44,170 bases of DNA, taken from positions 1 through 44,170 of the forward strand of contig CADCJM010000033.1 in assembly GCA_902801755.1 (NCBI GenBank), read 5' to 3'. Every line of letters starts with the position of its first letter. The first letter of the stretch is position 1. This document shows, in pieces, positions 31,916 to 40,246 of the stretch. Origin of the DNA: Oscillospiraceae bacterium (GTDB lineage Bacteria; Bacillota; Clostridia; Saccharofermentanales; Saccharofermentanaceae). The notes below the pieces were generated by a model that was given only the letters and a program-made list of their open reading frames with translations, did not search any database and was not told the origin of the DNA. The translations under genes were made by a program, and so were the position numbers.

Positions 31916-33019
31916 ATGGACAGTTGTGATTTTGAACTGGTAAAGAAGATAATGGCTTCTGAGGAAGTCATCGAAAACGGTGACGGTAAGATCATCGTAA
32001 AGGCAGTGCCTGATAATGACGTAACGGGGCTGATGGATAAGAGGGAGTTCTTCATCAGAAGTGCAATTTATGCTTTCCAGAAGTCAGTGCCGATGAAGTT
32101 CTCTGTTGAGGGAATGCGTCAGACTACAAAGACTTACTGCAAGGATATGTGCACAAAGGATATTGAAGAGGCTTCTTTTGATATCGACGTGCAGGGCAGA
32201 AGCGTTAAGGTGTTCTCTTATGTCTTAGCTGATAAGAAAGCAGATACACTTCCTGCAATGATCTATATCCACGGCGGTTCTTTTATGGCTTCAAAGGCTG
32301 AGTTCTATAAGGAACCCTGCCGTTATGTTGCCGAGAATCTCGGGATCAGGGTCTTTAATGTTGATTACAGCCTCGCACCGGAAAATGTGTATCCGGCGGC
32401 AATTGAGGATGTTCTTGCAGTAATTGCTAAGATCTATACAGACAGCGAGGCTTTGGGCGTCGATAAGGAGCACATCGGCTTGTTCGGTGACAGCGCCGGC
32501 GCTAATCTTGCTCTTGCTGCTATCCTTGATAACAATACGGATGCAAAGATCACTTATGCGGGCCTCTTTTATCCCTGCGTTGATATGTATTCACAGGATA
32601 AGCTCTACGACTGGGATCTCTCTATGTATGATATCGGCGAAGAGCAGGCTGAACTTATCACTTCCAGACTGCAGCTCGGAAGAGCAGACGGTAAGGGCAA
32701 TAACGATCTTATGGCTAATATCCTTTTCGCTTATTCGGGCGGAAGGTATGAGGAAGTTAAGTGCAATCCTGACGTAAGCCCTATCTATGCTGACTTGAGC
32801 GGCATGCCTTACACGGGTATCTTTACTGCCGAGTACGACGGCCTGCGCATCCAGTCGGAGTATTATTCAAGGCTTTTGGATAAAGCCGGAATTCCTAATA
32901 AGCACGTTAGATACAGAGGCGTATCACACGCTTTCCTTGATTATTTCGGAATACTGCCGCAGGCACAGGCGGCTGTCCTTGAAATGTGCGATCAGTTAAG
33001 AAAGGTATGGGGAATCTAA
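31916..33019 (+). CDS. Alpha/beta hydrolase fold-3 esterase (hormone-sensitive lipase type)
   Basis: The start is ATG 31916 (MDSCDFEL) after GGGAAAGG; an earlier TTG lies before the ribosome site. The 367-residue protein has the HSL-family oxyanion motif IYIHGGSF near residue 118 and the nucleophile elbow GLFGDSAGANLAL near 190. The acid and histidine lie in FTAEYDGLR and VSHAFLDYFG. The fold and triad are complete, so an active carboxylesterase or deacylase is expected. No signal peptide is visible, which places it in the cytoplasm. Its position between a glycolipid-type GT2 and an acyl ligase suggests acyl-group trimming or turnover. Confidence 0.9.
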   Translation: MDSCDFELVKKIMASEEVIENGDGKIIVKAVPDNDVTGLMDKREFFIRSAIYAFQKSVPMKFSVEGMRQTTKTYCKDMCTKDIEEASFDIDVQGRSVKVFSYVLADKKADTLPAMIYIHGGSFMASKAEFYKEPCRYVAENLGIRVFNVDYSLAPENVYPAAIEDVLAVIAKIYTDSEALGVDKEHIGLFGDSAGANLALAAILDNNTDAKITYAGLFYPCVDMYSQDKLYDWDLSMYDIGEEQAELITSRLQLGRADGKGNNDLMANILFAYSGGRYEEVKCNPDVSPIYADLSGMPYTGIFTAEYDGLRIQSEYYSRLLDKAGIPNKHVRYRGVSHAFLDYFGILPQAQAAVLEMCDQLRKVWGI

Positions 33020-33025
33020 GGGGAA

Positions 33026-34900
33026 ATGGTATCAAGGATCGTTACGGAGAATATCGAAGCGCTTAAGAATGCGCCGCAGACGTTCGAATCGATTTATTCG
33101 ATCATTAAGAACAGATTCACAAGTGAGCTTTTCGGTGAATGGCTCGAAAACGGTGAGATCTGCAAAATGTCCTATTATGAGCTTTACGAGAGGGCAGATC
33201 TCTTTTCGAAGGCTGCCGTTACTTATGCAAACAAGATGGATTCCGACAGTAAGTTCGTTGGGATCTTTCTTGAGAACTCATGCGACTGGGTAGCTTTATT
33301 CTGGGGCCTTCTGCAGGCAGGATTTAAGCCGATACTGCTCAATACAAGACACAACATCAACATAAATAACGACATTATCAAGGAAATGGATCCTGTTTTT
33401 GTCGTATCTGAAGATGCACGTGTTGATAAGGCTGTAACGGTCAAGGATCTTCTTGACGCAGGTAAGGGCGTTAAGTTCGACAAGTCCATGATAAACTGGG
33501 CTGACGAGATCATACTCATCACATCAGTAAAAGCGAACCAGTCTATCCAGTACAATGCAAAGCTCGATATCCATAATCTTGCATTCCTGCCGTTCTATCA
33601 CATCTTCGGCCTTATAGCGACACTCATGTGGTTCATGTTCTTTGGAAGAGGATTCGTATTCCTTCCGAAGTACGATGCACAGAGCATCCAGTTCGTATGC
33701 AAGCGCGTCGGAGTTACGCATTTCTTCGCTATTCCTCTGGTCTGGAACAAGACTGTTGCAGCGCTTGAGAGGGAAGTTGCAAAGCAGGGACAGACAGAAA
33801 AGTTCAATAAGGCTATCAGGTTCTCTAATAAGCTTCAGAATATTTTCCCGCTCTTAGGACCTGTCATTGTAAGAAAATTCATTTTCAAGAAGATCAGACG
33901 CCAGCTCTTGGGCGAGAAGCTTGCTTTCCTCATATCCGGCGGCGGATTCATTGCGCCCAGGACACTCGAAGTCTTAAACGGCCTCGGTTATTCGATCTAT
34001 GCGGGCTACGGCCTTACTGAGTGCGGTGTTATCTGCGTTGAACTCTCCAGAAATGCGAAGTTCAGGAACGGCACCAGCACAGGTAAGATCTTCAGCAACG
34101 TTAAATACAAGATCAGTGAACAGGGTGAGCTCCTTATCCCTAATGACCACTCAATGAACGGTATCTATGTTGACGGCAAGTTCAATGAATTCAAGGATGA
34201 ATACTATCCCACGAACGACCTCGTAAATATTGATGAGACAGGAAGACTTCATATCATCGGACGTCTGGATGACGTCATCATCGGACCTAACGGTGAGAAT
34301 ATCTCGCCTGAGGAGATCGAATCACGCATCAACAAGGGTGCTTTCACACAGGAGGCCATGATCAACTGCAAGCTTCCAGGTTCAGAAGAGAAGCAGATGG
34401 TATTAGTCCTTGCCGATGACGGCTCGATGGGAGCTTTCGAGAAGGCTTCGTCTCTTAGGAGTGTTTATACATCGATCGATACGCTTACTATGTCCGAAAG
34501 ACCTGTTAAGGTCCTTAATCTCATCGGCAGCATGCCTGAGAACTTCAAGGGCATCGACCGCAAGGCTTTGAGCGAGAAGCTCGAAAACCAGGTGCTCTTT
34601 GCGACTGAGTGCGCCAGACCTACCGATGAGGAGGTTACACGTACCAGAAGTGCTGAATATACAGATCTTATCAGCAAGGTCTGTGATGTTTATGCTGAAG
34701 TCCTTAACAAGGACCGTTCCGAGATCACGGAGACGTCTAATTTCATTACACTTGGCGGCGATTCGATGGAATATGTCGAGATGCTCTCCAAGGTATCTGA
34801 AGTATCCGGCAGGCCTCTTAACATGACAGAGACGCCTCTTATCACACCTATGGCGATCGCCGATTATCTTATCGAACAGAGCAAGGAGTCTAAAGAATAA
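33026..34900 (+). CDS. AMP-dependent acyl ligase-like protein with C-terminal acyl carrier domain, A3 loop missing
   Basis: 624 residues. An adenylate-forming domain spans about 1-520 and an acyl carrier domain about 545-624, with the phosphopantetheine serine Ser580 in LGGDSMEYVEM. Visible adenylation motifs are GYGLTECGV, a modified YPTNDLVNID where YxTGD is usual, and GRLDDVIIGPNGENISPEEIE. The ATP-phosphate loop (TSGTTG-type) is absent: ADEIILITS runs directly into VKANQSIQYNAKLD and then LAFLPFYHIFGL, as if about 30-40 residues were lost in frame. It probably loads or presents an acyl chain for the acyltransferase whose start overlaps its stop. Catalytic competence is doubtful. Confidence 0.85.
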   Translation: MVSRIVTENIEALKNAPQTFESIYSIIKNRFTSELFGEWLENGEICKMSYYELYERADLFSKAAVTYANKMDSDSKFVGIFLENSCDWVALFWGLLQAGFKPILLNTRHNININNDIIKEMDPVFVVSEDARVDKAVTVKDLLDAGKGVKFDKSMINWADEIILITSVKANQSIQYNAKLDIHNLAFLPFYHIFGLIATLMWFMFFGRGFVFLPKYDAQSIQFVCKRVGVTHFFAIPLVWNKTVAALEREVAKQGQTEKFNKAIRFSNKLQNIFPLLGPVIVRKFIFKKIRRQLLGEKLAFLISGGGFIAPRTLEVLNGLGYSIYAGYGLTECGVICVELSRNAKFRNGTSTGKIFSNVKYKISEQGELLIPNDHSMNGIYVDGKFNEFKDEYYPTNDLVNIDETGRLHIIGRLDDVIIGPNGENISPEEIESRINKGAFTQEAMINCKLPGSEEKQMVLVLADDGSMGAFEKASSLRSVYTSIDTLTMSERPVKVLNLIGSMPENFKGIDRKALSEKLENQVLFATECARPTDEEVTRTRSAEYTDLISKVCDVYAEVLNKDRSEITETSNFITLGGDSMEYVEMLSKVSEVSGRPLNMTETPLITPMAIADYLIEQSKESKE

Positions 34901-36294
34901 TGTTTATCATCAGATGGCTCCTTATCTTAAACAGCATTATCCCTGCGCTCATTCTTTTCCCGGTGAAGAAGATCTATCTTCGCAAAGAGAAGAAGACTAA
35001 GTACAAGGGTCCTAAGATCATTGCGATGAACCACACCGCATTCCTTGACTATGTCGAGGCTCTTCTGGCATTCCCGGGAAGAAGGAAATATGTGCTCGTC
35101 GGAGCGCAGTTCTATGCATATAATCCTTTCCTTACGTTCCTGCTTAAGGCTATGGGCGTTATCCGTGTTGATGAAGTAACAGGCAACATGGATGCTGTAA
35201 ACAAGGCTGTTGAAGTCCTTAATAAAGGTCATGACATCCTTATTTTCCCTGAAGGACATATTGAGACAGAAGGAAAGCTCATGGAGTATAAGCAGGCAGC
35301 CGCGCTGATATCACTAAGTTCCGGCTGTCCTATCGTTCCTGTGTTCCATAACGGAAGGATAGGTCCGGGCAAAAGAGACCTGGTCTTTGTCGGAAGCCTT
35401 ATGTATCCTGACACTTACATCTGCCGCGAGGGCCTTGATACATTGCAGGAGAGAGCAGAGGCTTTTACAAAGGAACTTCAGGAGAGAACGGAAGTCTACA
35501 GGCAGTTCTATCTCAGGAACTTCATGATCGCTGACGGTGAGAAGTTAAAGCGTCCGAAATATGCCGGATTCCTTTATAACTTCATGAAATATACTGCTCT
35601 GCCGGGCATCAAGCTCCTCATGAGAACTAAGATCACATACGGCGGAGACCTTGCACGCGGTACAAGATATATGGACAAGGGCATGGTAATCGTTGCAAAC
35701 CATTCATGGTGGATCGATTCTGCCTTGCTCTACTATGTTTTCAGAAGAGTTTACTGCAGGAGCCTTGCCGCAAAGGACGTCGCAGAGGTCAATAAGTCGT
35801 GGGGCTTTTTCGAGAAGGCCATGGGATGCGTGCTTTTAGACAGGACAGGATTTGACTGGAATTCGCTGAAGACCATGATCGAAGGCCTTAAGAATCACGA
35901 ACCGTTCATAATCTTCCCGGAAGGACACATGAATTACGATGATGAACTGATCGAATTCCAGAAGGGACCTGCCATGCTCTCGCTCTACACAAAGAGGCCT
36001 GTGGTGCCCGTTTATATCCATACTTCGTATAAGATGTTCAAGCCTACGAGATTCGTTGTCGGAGACCCTTTGGAATTTGACAAAGCAGGGCTTGTAACAG
36101 ATAATGAATCGTACGAAAAAGCCAATGAAATGATGCGTGAAGCTATCTATAACCTCAAGCGTCAGGCGATTTCGGAGACCAAGCCCGAGATGAATTCTTA
36201 CATCAGGAAGATCAGAGCCCGGATGAAGGCAAATCTTGCTGAGATCAGTAAGGAGATCGAAGAGGCAAGGAACGCAAAGGCGGGTGGGAAATAG
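34900..36294 (+). CDS. Tandem-domain 1-acylglycerol-3-phosphate acyltransferase (LPLAT/PlsC type)
   Basis: 464 residues starting with a hydrophobic anchor (LLILNSIIPALILFPV). Two LPLAT domains follow: the first with NHTAFLD (H-x4-D) and FPEGHIETEG, the second (from about 245) with NHSWWID and FPEGHMNYDD. Both active-site sets are intact. LPLAT enzymes acylate lysophosphatidate, lysophospholipids or glycolipids at the membrane. The ATG overlaps the ligase stop by one base, so the pair is coupled, like the two halves of Aas (2-acyl-GPE acyltransferase/acyl-ACP synthetase). The acceptor is unknown. Confidence 0.88.
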   Translation: MFIIRWLLILNSIIPALILFPVKKIYLRKEKKTKYKGPKIIAMNHTAFLDYVEALLAFPGRRKYVLVGAQFYAYNPFLTFLLKAMGVIRVDEVTGNMDAVNKAVEVLNKGHDILIFPEGHIETEGKLMEYKQAAALISLSSGCPIVPVFHNGRIGPGKRDLVFVGSLMYPDTYICREGLDTLQERAEAFTKELQERTEVYRQFYLRNFMIADGEKLKRPKYAGFLYNFMKYTALPGIKLLMRTKITYGGDLARGTRYMDKGMVIVANHSWWIDSALLYYVFRRVYCRSLAAKDVAEVNKSWGFFEKAMGCVLLDRTGFDWNSLKTMIEGLKNHEPFIIFPEGHMNYDDELIEFQKGPAMLSLYTKRPVVPVYIHTSYKMFKPTRFVVGDPLEFDKAGLVTDNESYEKANEMMREAIYNLKRQAISETKPEMNSYIRKIRARMKANLAEISKEIEEARNAKAGGK

Positions 36295-36317
36295 GATATG
36301 GTTTTGATTTCGATTTT

Positions 36318-36347
36318 TTGTCGTGATCCCTTTAAATGACGTATATA
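36318..36347 (+). promoter_or_regulatory. Candidate promoter for the degV gene
   Basis: TTGTCG (36318-36323) and TATATA (36342-36347) have an 18-base spacer in the 136-base gap after the acyltransferase. A GCAGCA/TGCTGC inverted repeat (36355-36379) follows in the leader. Confidence 0.35.
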
Positions 36348-36430
36348 CGAACCGGCAGCACTGCTTATCGGCATGCTGCTTAAGATGAATTAAGTCTTCA
36401 AATTTTATGAATATATAAGGAGAAAGAAAA

Positions 36431-37360
36431 ATGGCTGATTATGTAATTCTCACAGACAGCTCAACAGACCTTACAAAGGAGCTCAGAGAGAGATTCGGTA
36501 TTACTGATTACATGCCGGGCAATATCACATTCCCCGACGGACATACCGAAGATTCCACGCTTGACTGGGAGAATATCTCACCTCAGGATTTCTATACATC
36601 AATGTCCAAGGATTCCATGTATACAACAGGTATCAAGAACATTGAGGCTCAGGAGGCATTTTTTGAGAAGTATCTTAAGCAGGGTTACGATATCCTCAAC
36701 ATCTCACTTTCTCATGCTCTTTCCAATACATATGATATGTGCCGCAAGGCTGCATCCAACGTTCTGGAGAAGTATCCTGACCGTAAGATCATTGTTGTTG
36801 ACTCACTCCGTTATTCCGGCGGTGACGGACTCCTTTGCTCTTTGGCAGGAGACTTGAAGAAGGAAGGCAAGTCTTTGGAAGAGGTTGCTGAGTGGCTCGA
36901 AAATAATAAGCACAGATGCCACCAGACAGGTACAGTTGATGACCTTAAGTTCCTCGCTAAGATGGGCCGCTGCTCAAATGTCTCTGCTTTCATGGGATCT
37001 CTTATCAACATCAAGCCTATCGCTGAGTTCAACCGTGACGGTATGAACCAGATCATCACAAAGGTTACAGGTTATAAGAAGCTTTTCGCAGCTTCGATCG
37101 AATACATGAAGGCTACTATTGAGCCCAACCCCAAGAGAATCTTCGTTTCCCACACATTCCGTAAGGCTCAGTGGCTCCAGTTTCAGGAGATCATCCGTGA
37201 GGAGTTCCATCCCGAGGAGATCATTCCCACAACAGTCAACATGGCAAACGGTTCTTCTATCGGCCCCGGCATGGTAGTTGCATTCTATATGGGTAAGGAG
37301 ATCTCAGAGGGCCTTGTTGAAGAGACTAAGATCCTTGAGGAGATCAAGGCTAAGCTCTGA
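36431..37360 (+). CDS. fakB: DegV family fatty-acid-binding protein (FakB-like)
   Basis: FakB proteins hold a fatty acid while FakA phosphorylates it to acyl phosphate for phospholipid synthesis. This 309-residue protein has the DegV start VILTDSSTDLTKEL and continues with TTGIKNIEAQEAFFEKYL, ISLSHALSNTYD, VVDSLRYSGGDGLL and DDLKFLAKMGRCSN. These are the conserved lipid- and phosphate-contact regions of the family. An AAGGAGA site precedes the ATG. A FakA/DAK2 protein lies two genes downstream, supporting the assignment over an unspecified DegV role. Which fatty acid it binds cannot be told. Confidence 0.85.
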   Translation: MADYVILTDSSTDLTKELRERFGITDYMPGNITFPDGHTEDSTLDWENISPQDFYTSMSKDSMYTTGIKNIEAQEAFFEKYLKQGYDILNISLSHALSNTYDMCRKAASNVLEKYPDRKIIVVDSLRYSGGDGLLCSLAGDLKKEGKSLEEVAEWLENNKHRCHQTGTVDDLKFLAKMGRCSNVSAFMGSLINIKPIAEFNRDGMNQIITKVTGYKKLFAASIEYMKATIEPNPKRIFVSHTFRKAQWLQFQEIIREEFHPEEIIPTTVNMANGSSIGPGMVVAFYMGKEISEGLVEETKILEEIKAKL

Positions 37361-38316
37361 TGAATCCTGTTTTAGCAATCATTTTAATTGTTCTTGCGGT
37401 TCTGCTTATCGGCGGATTTGTCTTCATGTGGGTTTTCTGCATGAAGATCGCAAAGAAGCAGTACGCGAATATGTTTATCCGCGAGTCCAAGGAAAAGTGG
37501 GCCCGCGGCAACAGTGCTCCTGAGAATGCTGAGCACACAGTAATGTTCGACACAGGTATGAAGTGGGGCAATGAGAACGCTTCATACATGACTGAGATCG
37601 AAGTAACTTCATTTGACGGCCTGAAGATGAAGGGTGAATACTTTGATTTCGGATACGATAAGGCGGCGATCATAATGGCGGGAAGAGCTGAGACATGCAA
37701 ATACTGCTATTATTTCGCTGATCTTTATCAGAAGAACAAGTACAACATCATTGTTGTTGACCCCAGAGCTGCAGGCCTTAGCGAAGGCAAGTACACAGGC
37801 TCCGGAATACTTGAAGGCAAGGATCTCGAAGCATGGATCAAGCTCGTGCACGAGAAGTATGCGATCGATCATTTCGTTATCCACGGAATCTGCATCGGCT
37901 CTGTAGCAGCGATCTATGTTGCAGCAGACCACAATCCTTATGTGGATGCGATCGTACTTGAGGGTCCTTTTATCTCGTTCTATAACGTATTGAAGCAGAG
38001 AACAAAGAACCTCGGAAAGCCCACATTCCCTGTATGTCTTCAGATGGGACTTCTCTTTAAGAAGTATGCCGGGATCGACATTTTCAAGAATACGCCTATA
38101 AAGGCCATTCCGAAGGTCGAAGTGCCCCAGCTCATGATCTGCGGCAGACAGGACGTGTCGTCTTTGCCAAAGTATTTCGACATCATCAATAATGCCAGCG
38201 GCTCGAAAAGAAAGCAGATGGTCTGGTTCGATGAGGGCGCTCACTCTCACTTAAGGATCAGAAACCTTGAAGCTTACGATAAGGCGGTTACCGATTTTAT
38301 TAATTTCGGCGGCTGA
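37360..38316 (+). CDS. Membrane-anchored alpha/beta hydrolase
   Basis: 318 residues. The first 30 residues form a single transmembrane helix (LAIILIVLAVLLIGGFVFMWVF cut short here as LAIILIVLAVLLIGG), followed by a basic segment. The catalytic domain then shows VVDPRAAGLSEG, the nucleophile region VIHGICIGSVAA, a late aspartate in ICGRQDVSSLPK and a histidine in DEGAHSHLR. The nucleophile position holds GICIG, with cysteine where serine is usual, so the catalytic residue is uncertain. It overlaps the degV stop (TGATG), indicating coupled translation. It resembles YqkD-like hydrolases of unknown substrate, and its context suggests a lipid substrate. Confidence 0.75.
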   Translation: MNPVLAIILIVLAVLLIGGFVFMWVFCMKIAKKQYANMFIRESKEKWARGNSAPENAEHTVMFDTGMKWGNENASYMTEIEVTSFDGLKMKGEYFDFGYDKAAIIMAGRAETCKYCYYFADLYQKNKYNIIVVDPRAAGLSEGKYTGSGILEGKDLEAWIKLVHEKYAIDHFVIHGICIGSVAAIYVAADHNPYVDAIVLEGPFISFYNVLKQRTKNLGKPTFPVCLQMGLLFKKYAGIDIFKNTPIKAIPKVEVPQLMICGRQDVSSLPKYFDIINNASGSKRKQMVWFDEGAHSHLRIRNLEAYDKAVTDFINFGG

Positions 38317-38354
38317 CCCATAGCGAAAATTAACAGTAGGAAGTAAACGGATAG

Positions 38355-39971
38355 ATGGAATTGTCAGTTCTTAAGAAAATGCTCATCGGCGGAGCAAAGA
38401 AGATACTTGATAACAAGCAGCAGTTAAATGAGATGAATGTATTCCCGATACCTGACGGTGATACGGGAACGAACATGGATAAGACCATGGGCGGTGTCCT
38501 TCAGGCACTGGCAGAGATCGGTGACAGGGAACTCGAATCTTCGGATTTCGATAAGCTCTACACAGGCGCGCTCATGAATTCACAGGGCAACTCCGGTGTT
38601 ATCCTTTCGCAGTGGCTCAAAGGATTCCTTAAGGCATTTAAGGATTTTGATGAAGTCAACGCAGGAACTCTTTATGCTGCATTCCTTTCCGGTACTGAGA
38701 GTGCCTACAACTCAGTAGCCGAGCCCGTCGAAGGCACTTTCCTTACTGTATGCCGTGAAGCTCAGGAAAACGCTGAGGATAACCTTGATGAGGACACCAC
38801 GACCGAGCAGTTCATGAAGGACGTCGTAGAAGGCGCTGCTGAGTCATTAAAGCACACACCCGAGCTTCTTCCTGTATTGAAGGAATATAACGTGCTCGAT
38901 TCCGGTGCCATGGGCTTTGTATGCCTTGTAACCGGTATGCTCGAAGCTCTTGATGAGTCTTTTGATATCGACTTAAGCGCTTTTGAGTCAGTTGCTAATG
39001 TTTCTTCTGGCGCTTCCGTCGCTGTTATGGGCGAAGGCCTTGCAGAATTTGGCTACTGCACTGAGATGATTGTACAGATCGACGATGACAAGCTCTCAAG
39101 CTTTGATGAGACTCTTGTAAGATCCGACATGAGAGATTTCGGTAATTCATTAGTACTCGTAAAAGACGGCAACCAGGTAAAGGTCCATATCCATACCTTA
39201 AAGCCTGAGGCTGTAATGACTTACTATCACAGATTCGGTGAGTTCATTAAGCTCAAGATCGAGAACATGACGATCCAGCATCACGAGAGCTTTATTGCAA
39301 ATAAGAAGGATGCTGCAATCGTTGCGGTCGCTGACGGTGACGGTTTTGCAGATCTTTTCAGGCAGCTGGGCGCAACAGAGATCGCAAAGGGCGGCCAGTC
39401 CAATAACGTATCTGTTCAGGCTCTTACAGATTCATGCAAGGCAACAGGCGCTAAAGAGATAATCATCCTGCCTAATAACAAGAATATAGTCATGACAGCT
39501 GAGAAGGTAAGGGAAGTGATGAAGGATGTTAAGATCAGCATTATCCCTACTAAATCCATGGCTGAAGGCTATCTCGCGCTTTCACTTGTTGATTCCAATG
39601 CTTCTCCCGATAAGATCGTTGAATCTATGAAAATGGCTCTTGAGAGCGTTCACACCGGCCTTATCGCAAAAGCTGACAAGACAGGCGTTTATAATGGCGT
39701 AAATGTCACAGCAGGTGATTACATCGGTGTTCTGGACGATGACATCATTACCTGCGCTGATGCGGATCTTAAGTCTTGCCTGGAATCTTTCCTTCCTACG
39801 GTACCTGATGCGGCATCCTGCAAGTCAGTTCATATCTTCTCCGGAAATGCCGAAGATAAAGCAATCTCGGACGTTTTGGGAGATCAGATAAAATCTTGCT
39901 GCCCCCAGTCAGAAATTTTCTCTTGCGTAGGCGGACAAAACATATATAATTACGTTATTGCGTTCTCATAA
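38355..39971 (+). CDS. fakA: Fatty acid kinase FakA-like DAK2-domain protein
   Basis: A 538-residue YloV/FakA-type kinase. The N-terminal DAK2 domain (1 to about 200) has the nucleotide/metal motif NVFPIPDGDTGTNMDKTMG and GNSGVILSQWLKGF. The middle domain includes EFGYCTEMIVQID, and the C-terminal DegV-like domain (about 310-538) includes ILPNNKNIVMTAEKV and SMAEGYLALSL. FakA uses ATP to phosphorylate fatty acids held by FakB, here encoded two genes upstream. The product acyl phosphate feeds PlsX/PlsY. Length fits the family (about 540-550). An AGGA site lies somewhat far before the ATG. Confidence 0.9.
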   Translation: MELSVLKKMLIGGAKKILDNKQQLNEMNVFPIPDGDTGTNMDKTMGGVLQALAEIGDRELESSDFDKLYTGALMNSQGNSGVILSQWLKGFLKAFKDFDEVNAGTLYAAFLSGTESAYNSVAEPVEGTFLTVCREAQENAEDNLDEDTTTEQFMKDVVEGAAESLKHTPELLPVLKEYNVLDSGAMGFVCLVTGMLEALDESFDIDLSAFESVANVSSGASVAVMGEGLAEFGYCTEMIVQIDDDKLSSFDETLVRSDMRDFGNSLVLVKDGNQVKVHIHTLKPEAVMTYYHRFGEFIKLKIENMTIQHHESFIANKKDAAIVAVADGDGFADLFRQLGATEIAKGGQSNNVSVQALTDSCKATGAKEIIILPNNKNIVMTAEKVREVMKDVKISIIPTKSMAEGYLALSLVDSNASPDKIVESMKMALESVHTGLIAKADKTGVYNGVNVTAGDYIGVLDDDIITCADADLKSCLESFLPTVPDAASCKSVHIFSGNAEDKAISDVLGDQIKSCCPQSEIFSCVGGQNIYNYVIAFS

Positions 39972-39982
39972 CGCTATTAATG

Positions 39983-40082
39983 AAGGTCAGGGAAGAAATG
40001 TCTGATGAAGACCATCTTAGAAGACAGTTCAGTTGATGTTATCGTAAGCGGCGCCATTGCGCTGCACGTAATGCCTGACCTT
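39983..40082 (+). other. Long-range inverted repeat in the gap after fakA, possible structured RNA
   Basis: AAGGTCAGG (39983-39991) pairs perfectly with CCTGACCTT (40074-40082). The 82 enclosed bases include the self-complementary stretch AGCGGCGCC. A terminator follows 33 bases later. It may be a 3' mRNA structure or a small RNA. It matches no riboswitch or RNA class I know. Confidence 0.3.
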
Positions 40083-40115
40083 ATTTCACGTAATCTTCTT
40101 CCTCTACTATTGCTA

Positions 40116-40137
40116 GGCTGCTGAAGCGGCCCGTTTT
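40116..40137 (+). terminator. Intrinsic terminator after fakA
   Basis: GGCTGC (40116-40121) pairs with GCGGCC (40126-40131, one G-T pair) around a TGAA loop, followed by CGTTTTG. Confidence 0.6.
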
Positions 40138-40183
40138 GTATTGTTCAGCCGGCGTCTGCGTATGCCATTAAATATGCAGGTAT

Positions 40184-40212
40184 TTTACAAACAATCCACA
40201 AACCTATATAAT
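40184..40212 (+). promoter_or_regulatory. Strong sigma-A promoter for the TIM-barrel/acyl-CoA synthetase gene
   Basis: TTTACA (40184-40189), a 17-base spacer and a perfect TATAAT (40207-40212) lie about 35 bases before the ATG, with AGAGGAA as ribosome site. Confidence 0.75.
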
Positions 40213-40246
40213 TTCAAGGTTTTAATTAATAAAAGAGGAAATTACT

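Noticed and set aside
40005..40124. 39-residue reading frame in the fakA downstream gap, resembling a leader peptide ending LLPLLLLGC
   Set aside because: It has no good ribosome site, overlaps the long-range inverted repeat and runs into the terminator hairpin. The leucines are not followed by an attenuator of amino-acid genes.
39983..40138. Known riboswitch, T-box or SRP RNA
   Set aside because: None of the conserved sequence blocks of classes I know (T-box, SAM, FMN, TPP, SRP GGAAG context) could be matched.
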